Shown here in pieces: positions 15,995-25,200 of a DNA stretch of 35,118 bases. Both the position numbers and the translations under genes were made by a program. The stretch spans positions 24,090-59,207 of the forward strand of contig JAVHLY010000018.1 of NCBI GenBank assembly GCA_031081585.1, read 5' to 3'. The notes below the pieces were generated by a model that made no database searches, had not been told where the DNA came from, and saw nothing but the letters and a program-made list of their open reading frames with translations. The DNA is from Armatimonadota bacterium (GTDB lineage: Bacteria; Sysuimicrobiota; Sysuimicrobiia; Sysuimicrobiales; Humicultoraceae). Each line of letters begins with the position of its first letter. Position 1 is the stretch's first letter.

Positions 15995-16013
15995 CGGGCG
16001 CTTCATGCGCCCG
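15995..16013 (+). promoter_or_regulatory. hairpin that contains the start codon of the sigma-like gene
   Basis: CGGGCGC (15995-16001), loop TTCAT and GCGCCCG (16007-16013) make a perfect 7-bp stem. The ATG at 16005-16007 sits at the loop/stem edge, and no Shine-Dalgarno sequence precedes it. An in-frame TGA at 15990 rules out an earlier start. Confidence 0.5.
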
Positions 16014-16760
16014 AGAGATGAAGACCGTGAACGGCTCGAACAGGACCTTCAGGCCAGCTCCTACCAGGCGCTCCTTCGGAAACTCCAGAGGGAGCACCTC
16101 TTCTTCCGCGGCTTCCGCACGTGGGCGGATGTGATCGCCTTCATGCGGGACGGCACGTCCACCGATCCGCGCAAGGACGAGGTCCTCCGCCCCATCTTCG
16201 AGGCCCACGCCGAGGACGAGGACCCGCGCTGGCGCGCCGTGCTCCTCGCCATCTTCTGGCCGGGCCTCGAGTCCATCCACTTCCAGAAGCGCGGCTGGGA
16301 CGCTGACCCCGAGGAGCGTTGGCAGAACATCACGTGGACCTTCCTCCAGGTCCTCTGCCGGATCGACGTGAAGCGCCGGCCCGACCGGCTGGTGCAGAAA
16401 GTCTTCAACGACACCGTCCACCATCTCCACGACGAGTACCGGCGCGCATGGAACCGGACGAAGCGCGAGTTCACGGCCGATCCCGAGGAGATCGAGGCGC
16501 TCGCCGGCGGGACGGAGGGCATCGACGTCGCTGGCATCGAGCTCCGCGAGGCGCAGGAGATTGAGATCAACCGGCTGCGCGAGCACCTGGACGCGGGCCG
16601 CATCACCGAGGCGGACTTCCTGCTCCTCGTCGGCACCCGCGTCTACGGCCAGTCCATCGCGGACTACGCGCGCGGGGCCGGTCTTGACTACCAAGTCGCC
16701 AAGAAGCGCCGCCAGCGCGCCGAGGCCGTCATCCGCCGCTTCGAGGAGGAGAAGCGGTGA
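16005..16760 (+). CDS. ECF-sigma-like regulator with C-terminal helix-turn-helix
   Basis: The 251-aa protein looks like a divergent sigma-70-type factor. The central region (RWRAVLLAIFWPGLESI, then ERWQNITWTFLQVLCRIDVKRRPDRLVQKVF and HHLHDEYRRAWNRTKREF) resembles region 2. The C-terminal LRE-H-LDAG-ITEADFLLLVGTRVYGQSIADYARGAGLDYQVAKKRRQRAEAVIRRF resembles region 4, with a helix-turn-helix ending in a basic helix. It is the first gene of the rightward replication operon and could direct transcription of phage genes. A sigma-like DNA-binding regulator without core-polymerase activity is the alternative. ATG 16005 is the only sensible start but lies in a hairpin without a ribosome site. Confidence 0.65.
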   Translation: MRPRDEDRERLEQDLQASSYQALLRKLQREHLFFRGFRTWADVIAFMRDGTSTDPRKDEVLRPIFEAHAEDEDPRWRAVLLAIFWPGLESIHFQKRGWDADPEERWQNITWTFLQVLCRIDVKRRPDRLVQKVFNDTVHHLHDEYRRAWNRTKREFTADPEEIEALAGGTEGIDVAGIELREAQEIEINRLREHLDAGRITEADFLLLVGTRVYGQSIADYARGAGLDYQVAKKRRQRAEAVIRRFEEEKR

Positions 16761-16852
16761 TGCCGGCGACGCCATGTCCCCGCGCGAGGGCCTCCTCCCC
16801 CCTTTGGTCCACGGAGGCGAATGACGCGACGGACGAAGGAGGCGAGGACGCC

Positions 16853-17119
16853 ATGATCAGCAAAGCCGAAGCGAAAGAACTGATCGACGACCTCTTCGAG
16901 GAGGAGGCCCTCGTCATCGGCGGCCTGGTCGCGGTCCACGAGATGGACGACGACCTGGTCTGGAGGCTGGTGAAGAACCTCGACGTGATCCGCGGGAAGG
17001 TCCTGCGCCGCCTCGAGGACAAAGCCCCGGCCGACGGAGACGCTGCGCCGCCCCGGCGGCCCAACCTGAAGCCGCACCCGGCCATCGAGGATTTCCTCCT
17101 CTCGCTGAGGAGGGCGTGA
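16853..17119 (+). CDS. small acidic phage protein, 88 aa
   Basis: ATG 16853 follows GAAGGAGGCGAGG, a strong ribosome site, whereas the longer open frame upstream looks non-coding. The product is helical and acidic at first (AEAKELIDDLFEEEALVIGGLVAVHEMDDDLVWRLVKNL) and Pro/Arg-rich later. I recognise no family. Its stop overlaps the next GTG by 4 bp in a tight early operon. Confidence 0.7.
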   Translation: MISKAEAKELIDDLFEEEALVIGGLVAVHEMDDDLVWRLVKNLDVIRGKVLRRLEDKAPADGDAAPPRRPNLKPHPAIEDFLLSLRRA

Positions 17120-17316
17120 TCGTGCCGACGCCGTCCATCGAGCTCAAGCGCCACTTCCACACGCTCTCCGAGAAGGAGACCGACGAGGTGGTCGATGTCG
17201 TGGCGGACCTGATCGTGAACTTTCTCAAGGCGAAGCACGACGGCGAGCAATTACCGAAGCGCGAGCAGGAACGAACTCATGAACGAAACGCCGCACAGCA
17301 GCCCGAAGCCCATTGA
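17116..17316 (+). CDS. small phage protein, 66 aa
   Basis: GTG 17116 overlaps the preceding stop and has GAGGAGG upstream. The 66-aa product has a helical middle (SEKETDEVVDVVADLIVNFLKAKHD) and a charged Gln/Arg tail. It overlaps the nuclease gene by 38 bp. No function can be assigned; small helical proteins at this place in phage operons are often regulators or host-takeover factors. Confidence 0.6.
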   Translation: MIVPTPSIELKRHFHTLSEKETDEVVDVVADLIVNFLKAKHDGEQLPKREQERTHERNAAQQPEAH

Positions 17317-18136
17317 TCCGGCCGTTGCCCGCGTCGGCGCTCCGGGACCGATCGAGGGTCGGCCGGAGAAGCGGCACCTGAGCTTCACGCAGCTCAACAT
17401 GTTCCTGCGCTGCCCGCGGCAGTACGAGTACCGCTACATCCGCGGGATCAAGGCCCCACCCTCGGGGGCGATGGTCCAGAGCCGCGTTTGGCACCAGACC
17501 GTCGAGCGCAACTACCGCCAGAAGATCGAGTCGGACCGCGACCTGACCCTGGGAGAGATGCAGGAGTTCTTCGCGGCGCAGTTCGACGTCGCGCTGGGGA
17601 GCGAGGAGATCGCGTTCGAGCCGGACGAGAAGCCCGGCAAGCTCAAGGACCAGGGCACGGCCATCGTCGCCGCGCACCACAAGACCATCGCGCCGGCGGT
17701 CCGGCCGCTCCTCGTCGAGGAGCGATTCACCGTGGACCTCGGGGAGGACTTCCCCTTCGACCTCGTTGGCGTGTGGGACCTGGTCGAACGCGACGGGACC
17801 ATCGCCGACAACAAGGCCTACGGCAAGGCCCCGCGCCAAGAGGACCTGGACAAGGACCTGCAATTCACGGCCTACGCGCTGGGCTACCGCACGACGCACG
17901 GCCGCGCCGAGCCCGGGCTCCGCATGGACGCCATCGTCAAGACGCTGAACCCGCGGGCGGTCCAGCTCCACACGCGGCGCACGAACGACGACTGCCGCTG
18001 GCTCCTCGGCCTGATCGAGGAGGTCGGCCAGGCCATCGACTCGGGAATCTTCTACCCCAACCCCAACGGCTGGCACTGCAGTCCCCGCTTCTGCGGGTAC
18101 TGGGGCCTTTGCATGGGAAGCAAGAACGGGAGGTGA
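17279..18136 (+). CDS. PD-(D/E)XK exonuclease of the RecB/Cas4 type with a probable Fe-S cluster
   Basis: The 285-aa protein has the PDDEXK_1 signature. LSFTQLNMFLRCPRQYEYRYI opens the fold. GVWDLVERDGTIADNKAYGK supplies Asp167 and Asp177-x-Lys179, and QFTAYALGY supplies the RecB-family glutamine (Gln195). Cys45 together with Cys267, Cys272 and Cys278 (WHCSPRFCGYWGLC) has the one-plus-three pattern of AddB/Cas4 iron-sulfur nucleases. It should resect DNA ends. The genes that follow, a Sak4-like ATPase and an SSB-like protein, make a recombination module with it; no cas genes are near, so Cas4 in the CRISPR sense is not implied. Confidence 0.9.
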   Translation: MNETPHSSPKPIDPAVARVGAPGPIEGRPEKRHLSFTQLNMFLRCPRQYEYRYIRGIKAPPSGAMVQSRVWHQTVERNYRQKIESDRDLTLGEMQEFFAAQFDVALGSEEIAFEPDEKPGKLKDQGTAIVAAHHKTIAPAVRPLLVEERFTVDLGEDFPFDLVGVWDLVERDGTIADNKAYGKAPRQEDLDKDLQFTAYALGYRTTHGRAEPGLRMDAIVKTLNPRAVQLHTRRTNDDCRWLLGLIEEVGQAIDSGIFYPNPNGWHCSPRFCGYWGLCMGSKNGR

Positions 18137-18140
18137 CGCC

Positions 18141-19193
18141 ATGAAGACGAACGTGACCCTGCCCGACGACCTGCCCGCCGGCGCGCCGGCGCAGGCGGGG
18201 GCGCAGGGAGCAGGACCGCCGGGGGGCCCGGCGGCCGAGACGCCGGAGAAGGCGATCCACGTGGACTTCTCCAAGAAGGGCCAGGACGGATCGCCGTTCC
18301 AGAAGGCGCGGTCGCTGGAGAAGCGCCTGAAGCTCTTCCTCTGGGGCGACTCCGGCGTAGGCAAGACGACGCTCTCGCTCCAGTTCCCCAAGCCCGTGGT
18401 CATCGACCTCGAGGGCGGGGCGGACCTCTATGGCGAGGCCTTCGACTTCGACGTCCTGCGCGCCTCGACGGCGGACGAGGTCATGGAGGCGGTGCAGTGG
18501 CTGCTCACGCACCCGCACGCCTACCGGACGCTCGTCATCGACCCGATCACAGTCTACTGGGACGCGCTCCAGAAGAAGTGGTCGGACGTCTTCCTCCGGC
18601 GCAACAAGGGGTCGAAGGGCTACAAGTTCGAGTTCTACGACCTGCAGCCCCGCGACTGGATGACGGTCAAGGCGGAGTTCAAGGACCTCATCCGCAAGCT
18701 GATCGCGCTGGACATGAACGTCATCGTCACGGCGCGGCAGAAGGTCCAGTACGCCGACGGCGCGTTCATGAAGGCCATCGGCGAGACCTTCGACGGCGAG
18801 AAGTCCCTGCCCTACCTCTTCGACACCATCGTCCGGCTCTACCGGGACGACAAGGGCCGGTTCCTCGGCGAGTGCCTGAAGGATCGCTCCAACAAGCTCC
18901 CGGCCGGCGCGTTCGAGGTGTCCTACGCCCGCTTCGAGGAGCTCTTCGGGAAGAAGGCGCTGGCCCGCAAGGCGCGGCCCACGGCCTTCGCCACCGACGA
19001 GCAGAAGCGGCAGATCCGCGACCACATCGCGCGCTTCGGCCTGTCGCCGGAGCAGGTGACCAAGAGGCTCGCCGCCTACGGCGCGGAGAGCCTCGACGAC
19101 CTCACCGAGGAGAACGCGCGGGTGATCGTCGGCAAGTTCGAGTCGGCCCTGGCCGCGAAGGGCGGGGCCGTGAATTCAGGAAAGGAGGCGTAA
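18141..19193 (+). CDS. Sak4-like RecA-fold annealing ATPase
   Basis: The 350-aa protein has a Pro/Ala/Gly-rich lead, a Walker A motif WGDSGVGKTT at residues 68-77 and a Walker B-like RTLVIDPITVYWD near 129-141. VIVTARQKVQY and the whole layout match the AAA_24/Sak4 family, phage RecA-like proteins that anneal single strands during recombination. About 60 residues at the C-terminus form a small helical domain (RDHIARFGLSPEQVTKRLAAYG). GGGAGGTGA precedes the ATG. It is 4 bp after the nuclease and 3 bp before the DUF669-like gene, which fits a nuclease-annealase-SSB set. Confidence 0.85.
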   Translation: MKTNVTLPDDLPAGAPAQAGAQGAGPPGGPAAETPEKAIHVDFSKKGQDGSPFQKARSLEKRLKLFLWGDSGVGKTTLSLQFPKPVVIDLEGGADLYGEAFDFDVLRASTADEVMEAVQWLLTHPHAYRTLVIDPITVYWDALQKKWSDVFLRRNKGSKGYKFEFYDLQPRDWMTVKAEFKDLIRKLIALDMNVIVTARQKVQYADGAFMKAIGETFDGEKSLPYLFDTIVRLYRDDKGRFLGECLKDRSNKLPAGAFEVSYARFEELFGKKALARKARPTAFATDEQKRQIRDHIARFGLSPEQVTKRLAAYGAESLDDLTEENARVIVGKFESALAAKGGAVNSGKEA

Positions 19194-19196
19194 GCC

Positions 19197-19667
19197 ATGC
19201 CCAAGATCGACTTCAACAACGTGGACGACGTCCAGGACTTCTCCCCGCTGCCGGACGGGAAGTACCTCTGCCGCGTGGCGGAGGTGGAGGAGGCGACGAC
19301 CCAGTACGGCGACGAGATGTGGAAGCTCCGGTTCGTGGTCGAGTCCGGCCCGCACCGGGGGCGGTACATCTTCGACAACATGGTCTTCAGCGACGCGGCC
19401 ATGAAGCGGGTGAAGCTCATCTGCTCCCGCCTCGGCCTCAACGTCACCGGGGAGCTCGACCTGACGCCGGCCGTAATCAAGGGGCGGAGCTGCTACGTGA
19501 CGGTCGAGACCGAGGAGTACGAGGACCAGGAGGGCAACACCAAGAAGCGCAACGTGGTCCCCTTCGCCGGCTACGACCGCGCCGACGCCGCGCCCGCGCC
19601 GGCGGCCCCGAAGGCCGAGAAGACTGGCGGCGCGGAGGACGACAGCGAGGAAGACCTCCCCTTCTGA
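19197..19667 (+). CDS. DUF669-like phage ssDNA-binding protein with SSB-type acidic tail
   Basis: The 156-aa protein has an OB-fold-like N-terminal part (FSPLPDGKYLCRVAEVEEATTQYGDEMWKLRFVVESG, then GRYIFDNMVF), the pattern of DUF669 proteins that accompany phage recombinases. An Ala/Pro linker leads to an acidic end, GGAEDDSEEDLPF, very like the C-terminal tip by which bacterial SSB recruits partners. It therefore probably coats single strands for the Sak4-like ATPase and replication proteins. AAAGGAGGCG precedes the start. Confidence 0.85.
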   Translation: MPKIDFNNVDDVQDFSPLPDGKYLCRVAEVEEATTQYGDEMWKLRFVVESGPHRGRYIFDNMVFSDAAMKRVKLICSRLGLNVTGELDLTPAVIKGRSCYVTVETEEYEDQEGNTKKRNVVPFAGYDRADAAPAPAAPKAEKTGGAEDDSEEDLPF

Positions 19668-19744
19668 GTCGGCGGCGCGCGCCCTGAGGTCCTGTCGATC
19701 CGGGGCGCTACCGGATCGGCTGCTGAAGAACTTGGAAGGGGATC

Positions 19745-21841
19745 ATGCACGACGGCCACGAACAACTGCAGGGGGTCCTATCGACCATCAAGTTCCACCA
19801 GGGGAACTTCCTGATCGGAGTCCTGGACGACGGGACCACCGTGAAGGGCAGCATGCTCTCGCCGCAGGTCGGGCTGGAGTACACGTTCCGCGGGCGGCGG
19901 GAGCACCATCCCCGCTGGGGCGAGCAGTTCGCCTTCACGGACTACCGGGCCTCGTATCCCACCGACCTCGCCGCGATCCAGTGCTACCTGGTGGACAACT
20001 GCAAGTGGATCGGGCCGGAGATCGGGAAGCGCCTCGTCAACACCTACGGCAAGGAGACGCTCGCGGTCTGCAAGGCGGACCCGGACCGGGTCGCGGCCGC
20101 GATCAGCGGGATCACGCCACGCCGCGCCAAGGAGATCGCGGCGATGCTGCGGAACAACGAGGCCAACGAAAACCTCCAGCTCGCCCTCAAGGACCTCCTC
20201 GGCGGCACGAAGGTCAACCGCCGCGCGGTGAACCAGATTCTGGAGAAGTGGGGCCAGGACGCGCTGGCGCGCATCCGCGAGAACCCCTACGCGCTGATCG
20301 AGGCCATCGACGGCATCGGGTTCCTCACCGCCGACGAGGTGGCCCGGAAGATCGGCTACGACTTCTCCGGCCCGCCCCGTATCCGCGCGGGCCTCATCCA
20401 CACGCTCAAGGAGCAGGCGTTCGGCCAGGGCCACACGTGCCTCCCCAAGGCGAAGCTCCTCGCGGAGGCGGAGAAGATCCTCGCCGTCCCGCCCGACCGG
20501 ATCGGTTCTGAACTTGGACCATTGGAGAAGGACGGCCTCGTCATCTCCGCCGACGGATTCGTCTACCTCAAGGGTTACCACGACGACGAGAAGCTGATCG
20601 CGGAGAAGCTGAAGGTCCTCGCCCGCCAGACGCTCCCGCCCGGGCAGCCCGACTTCGAGGGCCTGGCCGACGACCAGAAGGAGGCGCTCTCGAAGGCCGT
20701 ATCGAGCGGCGTCTTCATCCTGACCGGCGCGCCGGGCACGGGGAAGACCTACACGATCAAGCGGATCATCAGCTCGTTCCCGGAGGCTCGCGTGGCGCTC
20801 GCCACCCCCACGGGCAAGGCGGCCAAGCGCGTCTACGAGCAGAGCGGCCGCCTCGCGCTCACCATCCACAAGCTTCTCGAGCCGCAGAAGGAAGGCGACC
20901 GCTTCGTCTTCACGCGTGACGCCGAGAATCCGGTCGAGGCGGACCTCATCGTCCTCGACGAGGTCAGCATGGTGGACACGCCGCTCATGGCGCGGTTCCT
21001 CGAGGCCGTCGCGCCGGGCACGCGCCTCATCCTCGTGGGCGACACGTACCAGCTCCCTTCCGTAGGCCCAGGGAACATCCTCAAGGACCTCATCGCCTCG
21101 GGCGCGATCCCCTCGACCGAGCTCACGATCATCAAGCGCCAGGACGAGGGCCTCATCATCCGCAACTGCCACCGGATCAAGAACGGCGAGGACATCGAGC
21201 TCGGCAACTCCACGGTGCGGGACTTCTTCTTCCTCAAGCGCGAGGACGAGGAGTCGATGCAGGAGACCATCCTGGAGCTCGTCTCGCGCCGCTTCCCGGA
21301 GTCGTACCACGCGGACCCGCTGAAGGAGGTCCAGGTCATCACGCCCCTGCGGGAGAAGACCGCGCTTTCCTGCAAGGCCCTGAACGAGGTCTTCCAGCGC
21401 CGGCTCAACCCCAAGCCGAAGATGGACGGCGTCCGGTTCAAGGTCGGCGACAAGGTAATCCAGACCAAGAACCAGTACGACCTCGACATCATCAACGGCG
21501 ACATCGGGTACGTCCGCGACATCGACGAGCGCGACCGAACGATCACGGTCGCGTTCGAGAACCCCGAGCGCGTGGTTCAGGTCCCGCTCCATCAGAACGA
21601 CCTCGAGCTCGCTTACGCCATCACCTGCCACAAGTTCCAGGGCAGCGAGGCGCGGATCATCGTGGTCCCCATCCACCGCAGCTTCGGGCCTTTGATCATG
21701 CAGAGGCAGTGGCTGTACACGGCCGTCTCCCGTGCCCGGGAAGTCTGCGTGCTCGTGGGCCAGCGGGAGGAGGTCCCCAAGATCATCCAGCGGAATGCCC
21801 CGCAGCGACGGCACACGCGCCTTCAGGAGCTCTTGCGATGA
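19745..21841 (+). CDS. RecD-like SF1B DNA helicase
   Basis: The 698-aa protein resembles RecD2. The N-terminal 300 residues hold OB-like and helix-hairpin-helix segments (YALIEAIDGIGFLTADEVARKIGYD). Motif I is FILTGAPGTGKTYTIKRI (about 325-342), motif Ia ATPTGKAAKRVYE, motif II LIVLDEVSMVD (about 400) and motif III LVGDTYQLPSVGPGN. The C-terminal UvrD-like part ends with AYAITCHKFQGSEARIIVVP and YTAVSRAREVCVLVG. It should unwind DNA 5' to 3' in replication or recombination. The upstream 77 bp show only the ribosome site. Its stop overlaps the next ATG. Confidence 0.92.
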   Translation: MHDGHEQLQGVLSTIKFHQGNFLIGVLDDGTTVKGSMLSPQVGLEYTFRGRREHHPRWGEQFAFTDYRASYPTDLAAIQCYLVDNCKWIGPEIGKRLVNTYGKETLAVCKADPDRVAAAISGITPRRAKEIAAMLRNNEANENLQLALKDLLGGTKVNRRAVNQILEKWGQDALARIRENPYALIEAIDGIGFLTADEVARKIGYDFSGPPRIRAGLIHTLKEQAFGQGHTCLPKAKLLAEAEKILAVPPDRIGSELGPLEKDGLVISADGFVYLKGYHDDEKLIAEKLKVLARQTLPPGQPDFEGLADDQKEALSKAVSSGVFILTGAPGTGKTYTIKRIISSFPEARVALATPTGKAAKRVYEQSGRLALTIHKLLEPQKEGDRFVFTRDAENPVEADLIVLDEVSMVDTPLMARFLEAVAPGTRLILVGDTYQLPSVGPGNILKDLIASGAIPSTELTIIKRQDEGLIIRNCHRIKNGEDIELGNSTVRDFFFLKREDEESMQETILELVSRRFPESYHADPLKEVQVITPLREKTALSCKALNEVFQRRLNPKPKMDGVRFKVGDKVIQTKNQYDLDIINGDIGYVRDIDERDRTITVAFENPERVVQVPLHQNDLELAYAITCHKFQGSEARIIVVPIHRSFGPLIMQRQWLYTAVSRAREVCVLVGQREEVPKIIQRNAPQRRHTRLQELLR

Positions 21842-22287
21842 CGGCGCCCGAAATCGTCGTGGCCATCGACACGCGCGAGCAGAAGCCGTACCGCTTCGCC
21901 CGCTCCGAGGTGAAGACGCTCCCGACCGGGGACTACTCCATCGTCGGCCTCGAGGACCGGATCGCCATCGAGCGCAAGACCAAGGAGGACGCCTACTCCT
22001 CCCTCGGCCAGGGCCGCGCACGATTCGAGCGGGAGCTCCAGCGGCTCTCCCAGTTCGACTACGCCGCCATCGTGATCGAGACGTCCCTGCCGGACTTCCT
22101 TCAAGCGCCGGCCTTCTCGCGGATGAATCCGAAGGCGGCGGCCAGCTCCATCGTGGCCTGGTCGGTCAAGTACCGCGTGTGCTTGTTCTTCGCGGGCGAC
22201 CGGCTGCACGGCAACGCCCTGACCCGGCAGCTCCTCGAGAAATTCTGGCGCTACCAGAACGGAGACGCGGATGCCGGATCAGGATGA
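21838..22287 (+). CDS. ERCC4/XPF-type nuclease
   Basis: The 149-aa protein is essentially one ERCC4 nuclease domain. VVAIDTREQKPYRF gives the first acidic residue (Asp11), TGDYS follows at 30-34, and IAIERKTKEDAYSSLG is the signature E45-R-K with Asp51 nearby. It lacks the helix-hairpin-helix found in full XPF proteins. Such short versions occur in phages and may cut branched DNA. ATG 21838 overlaps the helicase stop in ATGA, and its own end overlaps the primase by 17 bp, so it is part of the replication unit. Confidence 0.88.
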   Translation: MTAPEIVVAIDTREQKPYRFARSEVKTLPTGDYSIVGLEDRIAIERKTKEDAYSSLGQGRARFERELQRLSQFDYAAIVIETSLPDFLQAPAFSRMNPKAAASSIVAWSVKYRVCLFFAGDRLHGNALTRQLLEKFWRYQNGDADAGSG

Positions 22288-25200
22288 CCTCTGGAAGCGC
22301 TACAAGCAGGCGGTCCTGGAGAGGGTCGGGGACTTCTCGGTCCTCTTCGACGGCCTGGCCAAGCAGAAGCCCTCCACGGACGGCTGGGTGACGGCGCTCT
22401 GCCCGTTTCACGAGGACAAGAACCCGTCCTTCGCGTTCAACCGCAACTCGGGCCGGTGGTGCTGCTTCGCGGGCTGCGGCAAGGGGAGCGCCTTCGACTA
22501 CCTCATGCAGACCTCGGGGAAGAGCTTCAAGGACGCGCTCCTCGAGGTCGGCGACCGCGTCGGCGTGCCGCGCCCCTTCGCGGACAAGCCGCCGCGCCCG
22601 CCGATCCGCGAGGCCCTCGTCAAGCAGTGGGTCGGCGACCTCTGGGCCGACGAAGGGGTCTGCCGGTGGCTGCGGGAGAAGCGCGGGCTCTCCGACGCGA
22701 CGCTCAAGAAGTACGAGATCGGCTGGGACCCCAAGCGACAGCGCAACACCATCCCGATCCGCGACGAGCGCGGCAACGTGATGAACGTCCGGCTCTACAA
22801 CGCCAAGAAGGACCCGAAGATCATCAACTACACCGAGGGCCGCTACAAGTACGGCTCGCCCGCGCGCCTCTACGGCATCGACGAACTCGTCAAGTACCAA
22901 GGTAAGCAGGTCATCCTCTGCGAGGGCGAGTGGGACCGCCTGGTCCTCCAGCAGGAAGGCTTCATGGCGGTGACCGGCACGCACGGCGCGTCGGTCTTCC
23001 GGCCGGAGTGGATCGCCCACTTCAAGGACAAGGACGTCGTCGTCCTCTACGACTGCGACCGGGAGGGCCAGGCCGCGGCGAGCAACGTCGTCCTGCGGGC
23101 GCTCAAGACCGCGGGCGCCGCCTCGGTCAAGAACGTCGTCCTTCCGCTCAAGGGGGACAAGGACGACAAGGATGTCACCGACTATTTCCACAAACGCGGC
23201 CTCACGGCGGCCGACCTCCAGAAGCTGATCGACGACACGCCGGCGCACTCCTACGAGGCGGAGGACCGGCCCGAGGAGATCCTGGCGCTGGAGTCCTTCA
23301 CCGAGGTCGAGCGGAAGGACCTCATCGACAAGAAGGTCCGCTGCGAGATCACGGCCTGCGGCGAGACCTCGGAGGCGTTCCACGCCGTCGAGGAGTTCCG
23401 CATCACGTTCTGCCCCCGAATGCAGAAGGGCGGCTGCTTCGAGTGCAAGGGCGTGGTGGAGCCCGCCGTGATCCCCAAGGGCGCGCAGGAGTACATCGGC
23501 TCCTGCATGTCCACGAACGTCCAGCTCAAGGCGATGCTCCGCGAGTACGCCTGCAAGTACGGCCAGAAGCCGACCATCGAGATCCTGCGGCGCACCACGG
23601 TGAAGGAGTTCTTCTGCCATCAGAAGGTGAACCGCATCACCCAGACCCGCGACGAGGAGGGAAACGTCATCCAGGTGATCGACGGCAAGAAGCAGGAACT
23701 CCTGGAGAAGCGGGTCTACTACCTCTCGAGCGAGCACCCCAAGCCCGGCAATTACCTCGCCGTGGGCTGGGTCAAGAGCCACCCCAAGACCCAGCAGGTG
23801 ACGTTCCTCATCGACTCCATGGAGCCGCTCGAGGACGACTTCGAGAGCTTCCGCGTGGAGGAGAACCTCCAGCACCTGCGCGCGTTCCAGTCGCTCTCGT
23901 GGGCGGAGATCCTGGAGGACCTCACCGAGAACGTCACGCGGGTCTACGAGCGCGAGGAGATCCTCGTGGCGATCCTCCTCACCTACTGCTCGCCCCGCTG
24001 GATTCCCTTCAACGCGGAGATCATCCGGGGCTGGCTTGTGACCGTCATCATCGGCGACTCGGGCTCCGGCAAGACGCAGACGCACCAGCGGATCGCGGAG
24101 TTCATCAACATCGGCGACTGCTTCTCCGGCTTGACGGGCTCTCGTACCGGTCTCGCCTACGCCCTGGTCGAGCACAAGCAGAAGGGCTGGCAGGTCAAGG
24201 TCGGCCGCTACCCGGCGAACTCGCGGAAGATCCTCACCGTGGACGAGGCCCAGCACCTGCCGGACTGGGACCTGCGGACCATCTCGAAGGCGATGGAGGA
24301 AGGGTTCCTCCAGATCGACCGCGTGCAGTCCAAAGGCTACGAGAGCCAGACGCGGCTCGTCATGATCGCCAACCCGAAGAAGGACGCGGTGATGGACAGC
24401 TTTTCCTTCGGGTGCGAGTCGCTCACGACGATCCTCCCGCCCACGATCATCCGCCGGACGGACGTCGCCGTCTTCGCCAATTCCGGCGACCTCAAGGACC
24501 TCTCCTTCATCAACCGCAAGCGCGCCGAGGGAAACCGGCGGCGGATCACGCCCGAGATGCTGCGGGCGGTGGTCTACTGGGCGTGGAACCTCCGGCCCGA
24601 GCAGATCATCTTCACGTCCGAGGCCGAGGACTTCTGCCTCCAGCGCGCCCAGGAGCTCTCGGCGGTCTATGGCTACGCCGTGGACGTGCCGCTCATCACG
24701 CTCTCGGACTGCCGCAACAACCTCGCGCGCGTCGCGGCCGCTTTGGCGGCCCTCCTCGTCTCGGCGGACGAGAACTTCGCGCGCCTCGTCATCGAGCCCA
24801 AGCACGTCCGCATGGCGGCGGAGTTCCTCTCGCGGCTCTACTCGCACGAGAACTGCGCCCTGGACGACTACTCGGAGATCGCCCGCCACGGGAGCCAGCT
24901 CCTCGACTACGAAAAGATCGAAAAGGCCTTCCTCGAGAAGTGGGAGCAGCAGCGCTTCGCCCACGACGAGGAGGAGCGGAACCACTTCCCCCGCCTGCTC
25001 TTCGTCCTGCGGACCACCCGCGTCATCCGCCGGGATGACTTGGCGGAGCAGGTCGGCTGTAGCGTCGAGACCGTCAAGCGGTCGATCCGCCTGCTCAAGC
25101 GCTTCAACCTCCTCGACAGCACGAGGGACGGCTACGTGAAGAAGCCGAAGTTCAACAAGTTCCTCCGGCGGTTCCTCAAGGCCCATCCCGAGTTCTTCCG

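Noticed and set aside
17279-18136. Cas4 as part of a CRISPR adaptation module
   Set aside because: No cas1, cas2 or array in the window; neighbours are phage recombination genes.
19778-22021. 747-aa minus-strand open frame
   Set aside because: Antisense to the RecD-like helicase and lacks any recognisable motif.
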